64,000 nucleotides of DNA from Pseudolabrys sp. (GTDB taxonomy: Bacteria > Pseudomonadota > Alphaproteobacteria > Rhizobiales > Xanthobacteraceae), in NCBI GenBank assembly GCA_030655215.1, contig JAURVZ010000023.1:26584-90583 (forward strand), given 5' to 3'. Positions 8,161 to 17,173 of the stretch are shown one piece after another. The notes below the pieces were generated by a model. It saw only the letters and a program-made list of their open reading frames with translations. It was not told the DNA's origin and ran no database searches. The position numbers and the translations under genes were made by a program. Numbering within the stretch: position 1 is the first letter of the stretch; the number at the start of each line of letters is the position of its first letter.

Positions 8161-9218
8161 ATGCCGATTAAGCGTTCGCTGACCATGTAGCCCATCAACA
8201 ATAGCGCGCCGAAGACGATGATGAAAGCGGCGGCGGCGGTCTCGAAGCCGCGCAGCAGCAGCATGCCGGCGCCCGGCCGCGCCTCGGCGAATTTGGCGGC
8301 AAGGCCGCGCGCGCCGACGGCAAGCGTGGCGATGGCCGACACGGTGATCGCCGTGCCGAGGCCCATGACGAAGGTCGAAGCAATGCCGGCCCAGAGCATG
8401 CCTTGCGCCAGTGCGAAGACCAGAACGATGATCGCGCCCGAGCAGGGTCGCAAGCCGACGGCGACGATGGCGGTCAGGCCGCGCTTCCACCAGTCGCGGC
8501 CGCCGAGTTCGGCAGGCTCCGGCGCATGGGCATGGCCCCAGGCGTGGCCGTCGTCGTGCCCGTGGTGGTCGTGCGCATGACCGTGCGAACAGGCAGGGCC
8601 GTGCACATGACCATGATGGTGATGGTGATGATCATGATGGTGATGATCATGATGCGCATGATCATGCGCCGCCTTTTGCGGCAGCAGCAATTTCAGAAAG
8701 GCGCGGCCTTTGACCCAGAACAGCCGCAAGCCGATCAGCATGATCAGGCCATAGCTGACAACTTCGATGACGCGGACCGTGTCGCCCATCGCCTTCGAAG
8801 TGGCGCCGAGCGCGACGGCAACAATGCCGACCACCGCCACCGCGGTGATGGCTTGCAAAATGGCCGAGGCAAAGGACAGCGCAATGCCGCGCTTCCAGGT
8901 TTCGTCATTGGCGACCAGATACGACGAGATCACCGCCTTGCCATGACCCGGCCCTGCCGCGTGAAAGACGCCATAAGCAAAGGAAATGCCGAGCAAGGCC
9001 CAGGTGGCGCTGCCATCAGCCTTGGCGGCACGAATGGCGCCGGACAGCATGCGATAGAATTCGGCCTGCTTGTGTAGGATCCAGCCGGTCAGGCCGCCGA
9101 CGTCCGACTGCGCCGGTGCGCGCGTGATACCAAAGGGCTGCGCGTGCGCCATGTCGATGAGGCCCGCGGCCACCAGGACGCCGGCCGCAAGAAGAAGTGC
9201 CGTACGCCTTGTGATCAA
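8157..9218 (-). CDS. NicO/RcnA family nickel/cobalt permease with His-rich loop
   Basis: Inner-membrane metal transporter, 353 aa. It has an N-terminal hydrophobic segment ending AHAQP, six or more membrane helices, and the family motif HAAGPGHGKAVISSYLVA. A His-rich cytoplasmic loop lies near residues 180-225, containing repeated HDHHHH and HGHAHDHHGHDD. A second conserved motif is VGLRPCSGAIIVLVFA. NicO proteins export or import Ni/Co; pairing with DUF1007 is typical for this branch in alphaproteobacteria. It overlaps DUF1007 upstream and nitronate monooxygenase downstream by 4 bases each. Confidence 0.92.
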   Translation of the reverse strand: MITRRTALLLAAGVLVAAGLIDMAHAQPFGITRAPAQSDVGGLTGWILHKQAEFYRMLSGAIRAAKADGSATWALLGISFAYGVFHAAGPGHGKAVISSYLVANDETWKRGIALSFASAILQAITAVAVVGIVAVALGATSKAMGDTVRVIEVVSYGLIMLIGLRLFWVKGRAFLKLLLPQKAAHDHAHHDHHHHDHHHHHHGHVHGPACSHGHAHDHHGHDDGHAWGHAHAPEPAELGGRDWWKRGLTAIVAVGLRPCSGAIIVLVFALAQGMLWAGIASTFVMGLGTAITVSAIATLAVGARGLAAKFAEARPGAGMLLLRGFETAAAAFIIVFGALLLMGYMVSERLIGI

Positions 9219-9853
9219 GGGCAGTTCACCAGAATCTTGTTGGCGAACTTGGCGCCGAAGGCCATCGACACATTCGGCTGATCGGCGGGAATCTCCGATA
9301 GCGCCTTACCTTCGGCAAAGGTCATCTCGCGCGGCAAGACGGTTTCAAGCTTGCAGCCGGCCGGCGCGCTGGTCAGCTTCACCGGATCTTTTTTGCCGAA
9401 TTCGAAATTGACGAAAATGGTCGCGTCGTAAATGTCGACGTTCAGTTGCTTGGCCTTCACCGGCTTCTCGAGCGGAAGCGTGAAGTGCAGCGTCAGCACC
9501 TGGTTCTCGAAGCTCAGGTAATAATCCGGCAGCGGCTCGTTCATCCTGATCTTGTTGCCGTCGACGGTGGCGTAAGTGAAGTAGTCGAAGTCCTTCAGCG
9601 ACTCGACATTGACCTTGGCCAGCGGCGCCAGCTCCTCGCGGGTGAATTCGCCCTTCACCTTGCCCTCATAGCCCTGCGTGGCGAAGGCCGAGAACATGTC
9701 GTCGAACGACCAGGCGTGGCGCACGCCGGTGACAGTGCCGTCCGGCGCATAGAGCACTTCCGAGTTCATCGTCACCCAGACATGCGGATGCGCGACGGCG
9801 GGCGCGGCAAAGGCGAGGCTCAGCAGAGCGGCGATGAGAATGCGGCGTTTCAT
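9215..9853 (-). CDS. DUF1007 family periplasmic protein
   Basis: Secreted partner of the NicO permease. The 212-aa product starts MKRRILIAALLSLAFAAPAVAHPHVW, a signal peptide followed at once by the DUF1007 hallmark HPHVWV. It then has HAWSFDDMFSAFA and DYYLSFENQVLTLHFTLPL. The His residues after the cleavage site suggest metal binding. A GTG three codons earlier (9862) is a possible start. It overlaps the NicO gene by 4 bases (ATGA). Confidence 0.92.
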   Translation of the reverse strand: MKRRILIAALLSLAFAAPAVAHPHVWVTMNSEVLYAPDGTVTGVRHAWSFDDMFSAFATQGYEGKVKGEFTREELAPLAKVNVESLKDFDYFTYATVDGNKIRMNEPLPDYYLSFENQVLTLHFTLPLEKPVKAKQLNVDIYDATIFVNFEFGKKDPVKLTSAPAGCKLETVLPREMTFAEGKALSEIPADQPNVSMAFGAKFANKILVNCP

Positions 9854-9907
9854 GAGCGGCACATTATCACGGAGTGCGGCGGATTGGAGGCGGCACTTTT
9901 GTGACAG

Positions 9908-11530
9908 TTAAAGCCCCGCCGCCCCGCCATCGGCGCGGGGGTCGTGGCCGCCTTCCAGCGTGCCGTTGGGGTGGAATATGACAGCCCCGGCATGGCCCAT
10001 CGTGTCGGAATAGCCGTCCTTGACGACATCGACCTCATGGCCGGCCGACATCAGCCGGTCGATCATGTGGCCGTCAAAGCGCGGCTCGATCCGCAGGCTG
10101 GTATGGTCCGAGCCCCAGGTGCGGCCCAGGAGCCAGCGTGGCGCGTCAAGCGCCTTGTCAAGCGGCTGGCCATACGTGACGTGGCGGGTGAAGAGCGCGG
10201 CCTGCGTCTGCGGCTGGCCGTCGCCGCCCATCGTGCCATAGGCCATGATGCGGCCATCCCTGAGCGTCGCGAGTGCCGGATTGAGCGTGTGGAACGGCCG
10301 CCTGCCCGGCTCCAGCGCGTTGACCGCCTTCGGATCGAGCGAGAAGCTGGCGCCGCGGTTCTGCATCAAGATGCCGGTCGCCGGCAGGACGCAGCCGGAG
10401 CCGAACTCCCAATAGATCGACTGGATGTAGGAGACGACGAGGCCGGTGGAATCGGCCGCGCCCATCCACACTGTGTCGCCGCGCGCTTCGGGTGAAGGCC
10501 AGCGCGCCGCGCGCTTCATGTCGATCTTGGTGACCTCATTGTCGAGGAACGGCGCATCAAGGAAATGCTTGAGGTTTCCGTCGATGTGATCCGGATCGGT
10601 GACCTCACGATCACGGAGGATGAAGGCGCGCTTGGTGGCTTCGATCAGGCCGTGGATATGGGCGAAGCTGTCGCCTTCTGACACGCGCAAGCGGTCGAAC
10701 AGAGCGAGGATGATCAGCGAGGCCAACCCTTGCGTCGGCGGCGGCGTGTTGTAGAGCGTCGCACCCTTGATCGAGACGCTGAGCGGCTCGGCAATTTTCG
10801 CCTCATACTTCTCGAGGTCGGCGCGCGTCACCGGCGAACCGATGCGCTCGAGATCGGCGGCGATCTCGCGGCCGACATCGCCGCGATAGAAATCGTCGAG
10901 ACCGGTTTTGGCGAGATGCTCGAGCGTCTCGGCAAATTTGGTTTGCTTTAGCGTGGCGCCAAGTTCAGGCGCTTTGCCGTCAATGAGGAAGGCCTTGGCG
11001 AAGCCCGGCACTTTCGCCAGCTCGGCAAACTTGTCGGCGGTGAGTTGCGCCTGGCTCCGCGTGACCTTGTAGCCTTCGCGGGCGCGGCGGATGGCGGCAT
11101 CGAACAGCACATGTAAAGGCAGCCGCGACGAGCCCTTGTTGATGCCCTGCCCGGTCTGCGCCTTGGCGGCATCGACCGCGAGCTGCCAACCGGCGACAGC
11201 GCCGGGCACAGTGAGCGCGGCGAGCGGGCCGCGCGACGGAATTTCGTATTGGCCGGCATCTTTGTAGAAACGCTGCGTCGCCTTCGCGCCGGCGCGCCCG
11301 GCGCCCATGATGGCGCGGACGCGACCATTCGGTTCGCGGATCAGCCAGAAGCCGTCGCCGCCGATATGGTTCATGTGCGGATAGACGGCGGCGATCGATG
11401 CCGCCATGGCCAGCATCGCCTCGATGGCGTTGCCGCCCTCTTCAAGGATCGCGCGGCCGTCTTCGACCGCCTGCGCATGCGGCGCGCAAACGACGCCTTT
11501 GCGATGGCCGGCGGTGTGGAGGTCGGTCAT
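9908..11530 (-). CDS. Gamma-glutamyltransferase family protein
   Basis: N-terminal nucleophile hydrolase of the gamma-glutamyltranspeptidase family, 540 aa. The self-cleavage Thr is in ARGDTVWMGAADSTG near residue 355. The substrate-binding GGDG (HIGGDGFWLIREPNG) is near residue 57, and the small-subunit motif GTMGGDGQPQTQAALF lies near 435. There is no signal peptide, so it is cytoplasmic, unlike classical periplasmic GGT, and may act on other gamma-glutamyl or acyl amides (YwrD-like). The start overlaps the M3 peptidase stop by 4 bases. Confidence 0.92.
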   Translation of the reverse strand: MTDLHTAGHRKGVVCAPHAQAVEDGRAILEEGGNAIEAMLAMAASIAAVYPHMNHIGGDGFWLIREPNGRVRAIMGAGRAGAKATQRFYKDAGQYEIPSRGPLAALTVPGAVAGWQLAVDAAKAQTGQGINKGSSRLPLHVLFDAAIRRAREGYKVTRSQAQLTADKFAELAKVPGFAKAFLIDGKAPELGATLKQTKFAETLEHLAKTGLDDFYRGDVGREIAADLERIGSPVTRADLEKYEAKIAEPLSVSIKGATLYNTPPPTQGLASLIILALFDRLRVSEGDSFAHIHGLIEATKRAFILRDREVTDPDHIDGNLKHFLDAPFLDNEVTKIDMKRAARWPSPEARGDTVWMGAADSTGLVVSYIQSIYWEFGSGCVLPATGILMQNRGASFSLDPKAVNALEPGRRPFHTLNPALATLRDGRIMAYGTMGGDGQPQTQAALFTRHVTYGQPLDKALDAPRWLLGRTWGSDHTSLRIEPRFDGHMIDRLMSAGHEVDVVKDGYSDTMGHAGAVIFHPNGTLEGGHDPRADGGAAGL

Positions 11531-13596
11531 GCCACTGATGCGTCGGCGAGCCCGCGCTTCTTCAGCAGCGGTTCGACCGACGGCAAGCGGCCGCGGAAGG
11601 CGACATAGGCCTCGCCCGGATCGCGCAGATTGCCGGCTGAGTAGATGAAGTCGCGCAGCTTCTTCGCGGTCGCCGGATCAAAGGCATTGCCGGTTTCGGA
11701 AAAGGCCTCGAACGCATCGGCGTCGAGCACTTCCGACCACATGTATGAGTAATAGCCAGCCGCATAACCACCGCCGGAGAACAGATGCTGGAAATGCGGC
11801 AGGCGGTGCCGCATGACGATTTCAGCCGGCATGTTCATGGCGGCCAGCGTGTCGCGCTCGAATTTGGCGACGTCGAGCTTGTCGGCATCCGGCAGCGCAT
11901 GGATGTCGAGATCGACCAAAGCACACGATGTATATTCGATGGTGGCGAAGCCCTGGCCATAGGTGCGCGTCGCCAAGAGTTTGTCGAACATCGCCTTCGG
12001 CATCGGCGCGCCGGTCTTGGCGTGCAGCGCGTATTTCTGCAGGATCTCCGGCACTTCGAGCCAGTGTTCGTAAAGCTGAGACGGCAACTCAACGAAGTCG
12101 CTCGACACCGATGTGCCGGCGAGCAGCGGATAGGTCACGTTCGACAGCAGGCCGTGCAGGCCGTGGCCGAATTCGTGGAAGAGCGTGCGGGCGTCATCGA
12201 ACGACAACAGCGCCGGCTCGCCCTTGGCCGGCTTGGAGAAGTTGCAGACATTGAGGATGATTGGGCGGATATCGCCTTTGAGCTTCTGCTGGTCGCGCAG
12301 CGAGGTCATCCAGGCGCCGGAGTGCTTGGAGCCGCGGGCGAAATAGTCACCTATGAACAGGCCGACATGCTGGCCCGATGCGTCGGTGACGTCCCAGGCG
12401 CGCGCGTCAGCATGATAGAGCGGCACGTCGACCGGCTTGAACTGCAGGCCGAACAGCCGCGTCGCCGTCTCGAAGGCGGCGTCGATCATCTTGTCGAGCT
12501 GGAAGTACGGCTTGATCTCGGATTCATCGAGGTCGTAACGCTCTTTGCGCAGCTTCTCGGCGTAATAGCGCCAGTCATGCGGGGCGAGCGCGAAGTTGCC
12601 GCCCTCCGCTGCGATCATCTCCTGCAGCGCGTCGCGCTCAACACCAGCCTTGAGCTTGGCGCGGCCCCAGACATCGTCGAGCAGCTTGCGCGCCGCCTGC
12701 GGCGTCTTGGCCATTGAGTCGTCGAGGCGGTAATCGGCAAAGGTGGCGAAGCCCAGGAGGCGGGCGCGTTCGCCGCGCAGCGCCACCATTTCGGCGATCA
12801 GTGCGCGGTTGTCGGTCGCGCCGCCATTCTCGCCGCGCTTGGTCCAGGCCTGGAACATCTTCTCGCGCAGGTCACGCCGGTCGGAGAACTGCAGGAAGCC
12901 TTCGCAGGATGAGCGCGCCAAAGTGATGGCGTATTTGCCTTTGTGGCCGCGCTCCTCGGCGGCAGCCGAAGCGGCGGCAATGGCGAAGTCAGGCAATCCG
13001 GCGAGATCGGCCTCGTCGAGGATCAGGGCGAAGCTCTTCTCGTCGGCCAGCACGTTCTGGCCGAACTGGGTGCCGAGCGTGGCCAGGCGCTCGTTGATCT
13101 CCGCGAGGCGATCCTGCGCGGCCTGCTCCAGCGCGCCACCGGCGCGGACAAAGCGGGTGTTGTAGCGGTCGAGCACGCGGGCCTGCTCAGGGGTCAGGCC
13201 GAGGCTGTCGCGGCGGGCATGCAGGTCGCCGATGCGGGCATAAAGCTTGCGGTCGAGATACATGGCGTTGGAGTGGCGCGCCAGAAGCGGCGACATGTCC
13301 CGCTCGACCGCCTCGATCGCCTCGCCGGTGTCGGCGCCGGCCAGCACGAAGAAGACATTGGCGACCTTGTCGAGGTCTTTGCCGCTGGTCTCCAGCGCGA
13401 CGATGGTGTTGTCGAAGGTCGGCTTCTCGGGATTGGCGGCAATGGCGTCCAACTCGGCGCGATGCGCGGCCAGCGCGGCGTCGAAGGCCGGGCGGAAATG
13501 CGCCGGCGTCAGCGTGGCGAAGGGCGGCAGCGCGAAGTCGCCGGTCCAGTCGGTGAGCAGCGGGTTTGGGGCAGGGGTTTGGGTCATGGCGTTCAT
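11527..13596 (-). CDS. M3 family metallopeptidase (oligopeptidase A / Dcp type)
   Basis: Cytoplasmic zinc peptidase degrading short peptides. At 689 aa it has the usual size. The zinc motif HEFGHGLHG lies near residue 470, followed by the family segments LPSQLYEHWLEVPEIL and FSGGYAAGYYSYMWSEVLDAD. It starts MNAMTQTPAPNPLLTDW; the ATG at 13587 is an alternative. It is the first gene of a five-gene co-directional run (M3, GGT, DUF1007, NicO, NMO). The pairing with gamma-glutamyltransferase fits peptide and amino-acid recycling. Confidence 0.93.
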   Translation of the reverse strand: MNAMTQTPAPNPLLTDWTGDFALPPFATLTPAHFRPAFDAALAAHRAELDAIAANPEKPTFDNTIVALETSGKDLDKVANVFFVLAGADTGEAIEAVERDMSPLLARHSNAMYLDRKLYARIGDLHARRDSLGLTPEQARVLDRYNTRFVRAGGALEQAAQDRLAEINERLATLGTQFGQNVLADEKSFALILDEADLAGLPDFAIAAASAAAEERGHKGKYAITLARSSCEGFLQFSDRRDLREKMFQAWTKRGENGGATDNRALIAEMVALRGERARLLGFATFADYRLDDSMAKTPQAARKLLDDVWGRAKLKAGVERDALQEMIAAEGGNFALAPHDWRYYAEKLRKERYDLDESEIKPYFQLDKMIDAAFETATRLFGLQFKPVDVPLYHADARAWDVTDASGQHVGLFIGDYFARGSKHSGAWMTSLRDQQKLKGDIRPIILNVCNFSKPAKGEPALLSFDDARTLFHEFGHGLHGLLSNVTYPLLAGTSVSSDFVELPSQLYEHWLEVPEILQKYALHAKTGAPMPKAMFDKLLATRTYGQGFATIEYTSCALVDLDIHALPDADKLDVAKFERDTLAAMNMPAEIVMRHRLPHFQHLFSGGGYAAGYYSYMWSEVLDADAFEAFSETGNAFDPATAKKLRDFIYSAGNLRDPGEAYVAFRGRLPSVEPLLKKRGLADASVA

Positions 13597-13625
13597 CTAA
13601 GCCCGCGCGCGTGAGCCCGCAAACA

Positions 13626-13654
13626 AAAAGACCCTGGCCGGGCCAGGGTCTTTT
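13626..13654 (-). terminator. Rho-independent terminator after the YciF-like gene
   Basis: Near-perfect hairpin AAAAGACCCTGGCC / GGCCAGGGTCTTTT with a one-base loop. On the minus strand it is followed by TTTTTGTTT. It ends the transcript of the DUF892 gene before the M3 peptidase gene. Confidence 0.85.
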
Positions 13655-13735
13655 CGGATCGTCAGCGTCGTTGGAGGCCGCGACGATCTCGCTGCCTTTG
13701 CGGCAGCTTGGCCGCCTTGGGCGGCCGTTTTCCGG

Positions 13736-14239
13736 CTATGCGGCTTTGGCGTTGATGCCGCGTTCGGCGAGACCGGTCAGCTTCAGATCGGCCGCCTTCT
13801 CGTCCTTCAGGTTCTGCTCCAGCACGGCGGCGCAGTCCGGGCGGCCGAGCTGCTTGGCCCAGGCGATCATCGTGCCATAACGGGTGATCTCGTAATGCTC
13901 GACGGCCTGCGCCATGGCGATCAGGGCCGCGTCGAGCACAGCCTTGTCCTCGACCTCGCCGCTGACTTCCCGGGCTTCCTTCAGAATGCCGTCGATGGCC
14001 GGGCAATCGACGCCCTCGACCTTCACGCCATGCATCTTGAACACCTGCTCAAGCCGCTGGATGTGGTTCCTGGTCTCGCCGAGATGCATCTGGAAGCTCT
14101 GCTTGAGGGTCGGATCGGTTGCCTTCTCGACCATGTCCGGCAGGGCCTTGGCGATCTGGTTCTCGGCGTAATAGATGTCCTTGAGCGTATGGACGAACAG
14201 ATCGTCCATCGTCTTGATGTCCTTGCTGAACAGACCCAT
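13736..14239 (-). CDS. YciE/YciF ferroxidase family protein (DUF892)
   Basis: Ferritin-like four-helix protein, 167 aa. It begins MGLFSKDIKTMDDLFVHTLKDIYYAE, the family hallmark, with Glu/His positions YYAENQIAKALP, HLGETRNHIQRLE and AVEHYEITRYGT that can form a di-iron site. Such proteins are stress-induced and protect against oxidation. The start at 14239 has AAGGAG 8 bases upstream. It is a single gene with its own terminator. Confidence 0.93.
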   Translation of the reverse strand: MGLFSKDIKTMDDLFVHTLKDIYYAENQIAKALPDMVEKATDPTLKQSFQMHLGETRNHIQRLEQVFKMHGVKVEGVDCPAIDGILKEAREVSGEVEDKAVLDAALIAMAQAVEHYEITRYGTMIAWAKQLGRPDCAAVLEQNLKDEKAADLKLTGLAERGINAKAA

Positions 14240-14444
14240 GGGATTACTCCTTGCGTGCATGTAATTGGGGTCCGGCACTTGCCGGTCGTCAGGTCAATGC
14301 GTGGTAAGCCGCGCCGTTCCTGTTCCAATAGGGCAATTGCGTGGCAAGCCCCACGCCTGGCCTGCGGCAGCGCGGCGCTCGCTATGGGCTTGATTCACGC
14401 AGCATTTTCGGGTTCATTGCGGCAGCTTCAGAGGAACTAAGCCC

Positions 14445-14690
14445 ATGGCTACGCCCGCTCGCCGCATCAACTGGACCAACGTCAGCACCGTGATCAGCGC
14501 GGCGATCCTTATCGGCGCCGAAGTGTTCGGCGCGGCCTTCGCCGGCTCCTGGGCGCTCGCCACGCTGTTCGAGATCGGCAGCACCGGCCAGCGCATCCTC
14601 GACGTCGTCTTCGTGCTCTGCGGTCTGGTCGTGATGGCGCAGTTCGTCCGCTACGCGCACCGCATCGAGCCGTTCACCGCGCGCGCCTGA
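14445..14690 (+). CDS. Small two-helix membrane protein, hypothetical
   Basis: 81 aa with two hydrophobic stretches, at about residues 14-38 (VISAAILIGAEVFGAAFAGS) and 50-67 (ILDVVFVLCGLVVMAQF), and a basic C-terminus. GAGGAA lies 9 bases upstream of the ATG. No recognised domain. It lies divergent from the DUF892 gene and upstream of the speF leader. Confidence 0.7.
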   Translation: MATPARRINWTNVSTVISAAILIGAEVFGAAFAGSWALATLFEIGSTGQRILDVVFVLCGLVVMAQFVRYAHRIEPFTARA

Positions 14691-14819
14691 TCGACTCAGG
14701 TGAAGCGCTCCGGCGTTATCCAAAGCCGTTAAGTAAGTTTTACGCCGCGCATAAGAAAACCTCTTGCGCTGCGCGCAGAAAATGTTATTTCACCTTTGCC
14801 CAATTTCGCACGTGCCTGT

Positions 14820-15120
14820 GGTCGTGTGTCAATCGGTAGGTAGCGGGACAAGAGGCCCGCCAGCCGCCTGAGGTAAGCGAGCTTCTCCTACGGGAAAAGT
14901 AAGTAGCCTCAAGTCTTCTGATTGGCAGCCGGAGGCGAAACCGGCGCACTCTGCTCTCCGCAGGGGACGCGACTTAAAGCAACGACGGAGCGGGCTTCTT
15001 TGGTCTCTGCTGGCCTTCCACCGCCAGCAACGGGTTACCGACGAGGCTTGTCCATCTTTGCCAGCAGTGCGGCAGGGGTCTCCCCTTCCAAGCCAAGGCA
15101 GTTTTAGCGGTTAAGAGTTC
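14820..15120 (+). ncRNA. speF-like RNA leader of the ornithine decarboxylase gene
   Basis: A 527-base gap (14691-15217) precedes the decarboxylase gene with no convincing protein in it. Alphaproteobacterial speF genes carry a long structured leader (speF motif, Rfam RF00518). Here a long-range stem is visible between GTCAATC near 14828 and GATTGGC near 14921, and local hairpins around GCGGGACAAGAGGCCCGC (14842-14859) and CCGGAGGCGAAACCGG. The first part of the gap, 14691-14815, shows nothing definite. Boundaries are approximate and the Rfam match is inferred from context, not computed. Confidence 0.6.
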
Positions 15121-15217
15121 AAGGCGCGGCTGCGTTCCCATCACGCACCGTACCGAGAGCTCCGACACCTCGAAATCGAACGGCTACAGCCGTTCCTTGA
15201 GCTGGGAGTGTGCGCCA

Positions 15218-16360
15218 ATGACCGAGCGCATTCGTGAATTTTTGCGTGACCGCCGTTCGCGTGGCGTCGACGAAGGCCCTGTGCTGGTCGTCGACCTCGA
15301 CGTCGTCAAGGACAACTACAACACCTTCTCGAAGGCGTTGCCGGACACGCGCGTGTTCTACGCCGTGAAGGCGAACCCGTCGCCGGAAGTGTTGGCCTTG
15401 CTGGCGAGCCTCGGCTCCTGCTTCGACACCGCCTCGGTCCAGGAGATCGAGATGGCGTTGACGGCTGGCGCCACGCCTGACCGCATCTCGTTCGGCAACA
15501 CGATCAAGAAGGAACGTGACGTCGCGCGCGCCTACGCGCTCGGCATCCGCCTCTTCGCGGTCGATTGCCAGGCGGAAGTCGACAAGGTCGCCCGCGCGGC
15601 GCCCGGCTCCAAGGTGTTCTGCCGCATCCTCTGCGACGGTGCAGGCGCCGAATGGCCGCTGTCGCGCAAGTTCGGCTGTGAACCGGTGATGGCCGTGGAC
15701 GTCCTCGAGCACGCCTTCAAGGCGGGCCTCGAGCCCTACGGCATCTCGTTCCACGTTGGTTCGCAGCAGCGCAACCAGCATGCCTGGGACCGTGCCCTCG
15801 CGCAGGCGGCGGCGGTGTTCAAGGAATGCGGCGAGCGCGGCATGAACCTGTCGATGGTCAATCTGGGCGGCGGTTTTCCGACGAAGTACCTGAAGAACGT
15901 GCCGACGGTGAAGACCTACGGCAACGCGATCTTCAAGGCTTTGCGCAAGCACTTCGGCAACCGCATTCCGGAAACGATCATCGAACCGGGCCGCGGCATG
16001 GTCGGCAATGCCGGCGTGATCGAAAGCGAAGTCGTTCTCGTCTCGAAGAAGAGCGAGGAAGACGACGTGCGCTGGGTTTACCTGGACATCGGCAAGTTCG
16101 GCGGTCTCGCCGAGACGATGGACGAGTCGATCCGGTACGCGATCAAGACGCCGCGCGATGGCGATGCTCTGGCGCCGTGTGTGTTGGCCGGTCCGACCTG
16201 TGACTCGGCCGACGTGTTGTACGAGAAGCAGCCCTACCCGCTCCCGGTCAGCCTGGAGATCGGGGACCTGGTTCTCATCGAAGGCACCGGTGCCTACACG
16301 TCGACCTACTCGGCGGTGGCGTTCAACGGCTTCCCGCCGTTGAAGACCTATCACATCTAG
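15218..16360 (+). CDS. odc: Type III PLP-dependent ornithine/lysine decarboxylase
   Basis: Converts ornithine (and possibly lysine) to putrescine (cadaverine), the first polyamine step. The 380-aa product is of the eukaryotic-like alanine-racemase fold. The PLP lysine is K51 in YAVKANPSPEV. The Gly-rich phosphate loop is in MVNLGGGFPTKY and EPGRGMVGNAG, and the active-site Cys is in GPTCDSADV near residue 328. The start at 15218 follows GGGAG with 10 bases between. It lies behind a speF-like leader and ahead of GNAT and homospermidine synthase genes, so it supplies putrescine for homospermidine. Confidence 0.93.
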   Translation: MTERIREFLRDRRSRGVDEGPVLVVDLDVVKDNYNTFSKALPDTRVFYAVKANPSPEVLALLASLGSCFDTASVQEIEMALTAGATPDRISFGNTIKKERDVARAYALGIRLFAVDCQAEVDKVARAAPGSKVFCRILCDGAGAEWPLSRKFGCEPVMAVDVLEHAFKAGLEPYGISFHVGSQQRNQHAWDRALAQAAAVFKECGERGMNLSMVNLGGGFPTKYLKNVPTVKTYGNAIFKALRKHFGNRIPETIIEPGRGMVGNAGVIESEVVLVSKKSEEDDVRWVYLDIGKFGGLAETMDESIRYAIKTPRDGDALAPCVLAGPTCDSADVLYEKQPYPLPVSLEIGDLVLIEGTGAYTSTYSAVAFNGFPPLKTYHI

Positions 16361-16398
16361 GTCTCGACAGCTTAAAGCAGCTGTTGCCTGACGGTTAC

Positions 16399-16420
16399 GG
16401 GAGGCGGTGTTCCGCCTCCC
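16399..16420 (+). terminator. Probable terminator after ornithine decarboxylase
   Basis: Perfect 9-bp hairpin GGGAGGCGG / CCGCCTCCC with a TGTT loop, followed by CCTTTCCTCC. The trailing tract is pyrimidine-rich but poor in T, so termination may be partial and allow read-through to the GNAT gene. Confidence 0.55.
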
Positions 16421-16499
16421 CCTTTCCTCCTCATCAAACTGAACGGCGCTTGGGTGCGCGCGCTTGCGCGCGTCCTCCAGGCGGGGAAGGACGACGACC

Positions 16500-17069
16500 A
16501 TGATGCAGATCCGCACCGAACGCCTGTCCGACATCGACGCGCGCGAAGCGCTGCTCGACGCTGCCTTCGGCGAAAGCCGTTACCGCAAGTCGTCCGAGCG
16601 GCTGCGCGAGGACCGTCTGCCGGCGGAAGGCCTGTCCTTCATCGCCTCCGAAGGCCGCCGCGTCATCGGCACCGTGCGGCTGTGGGACGTCGCCTTGGGC
16701 AACGGCCAGCAGGCGCTGCTGCTCGGTCCGATGGCTGTGGCCGGCGATTGCCGCAGCCTCGGTCTCGGCGGCGCCATGATGCGCCGTGCGATCCAGGCCG
16801 CGCGCAAGCTCGGCTATGGCGCGATCGTGCTGGTCGGCGATCCGGAATACTACAATCGCTTCGGCTTCTCCGGTGAGAAGACCGGTGCGCTGTGGATGCC
16901 CGGGCCGTTCGAACGGCATCGTCTGCTCGGCCGCGAGCTGAAGGCCGGTGCGCTCGATGGCGCGCGCGGCATGATCGCGCCGGCGGGCCGCATGGTGCCG
17001 CTGCCGGATCTCGCCGCCTTGGTGGCGCGGGAAATGGCGCCGGTACGGCGCAACCGCCGCGCGGCCTAG
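16500..17069 (+). CDS. GNAT family N-acetyltransferase
   Basis: 189 aa acetyltransferase using acetyl-CoA. The acetyl-CoA loop is visible as LGPMAVAGDCRSLGLGGAMMRRAI near residues 75-98 and the family ending DPEYYNRFGF (yhbS-like) near 118-127. GGGGAAGG precedes the double ATG at 16500. It sits between ornithine decarboxylase and homospermidine synthase, so acetylation of a polyamine is possible, but YhbS-like proteins are broad and the link is only positional. Confidence 0.88.
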   Translation: MMQIRTERLSDIDAREALLDAAFGESRYRKSSERLREDRLPAEGLSFIASEGRRVIGTVRLWDVALGNGQQALLLGPMAVAGDCRSLGLGGAMMRRAIQAARKLGYGAIVLVGDPEYYNRFGFSGEKTGALWMPGPFERHRLLGRELKAGALDGARGMIAPAGRMVPLPDLAALVAREMAPVRRNRRAA

Positions 17070-17091
17070 CGTTCACTGATGGCCTGAATCG

Positions 17092-17119
17092 GGGACGCTC
17101 CGCTCTAGCGGGGCGTCCC
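17092..17119 (+). terminator. Possible terminator after the GNAT gene
   Basis: Hairpin GGGACGCTCCGC / GCGGGGCGTCCC with a TCTA loop and small mismatches, followed by TTCCGTTTG. Moderate quality. Confidence 0.5.
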
Positions 17120-17173
17120 TTCCGTTTGTCACAAAGGCCGGATATGACCGGACGTTATTTGGAGGACTGCATT

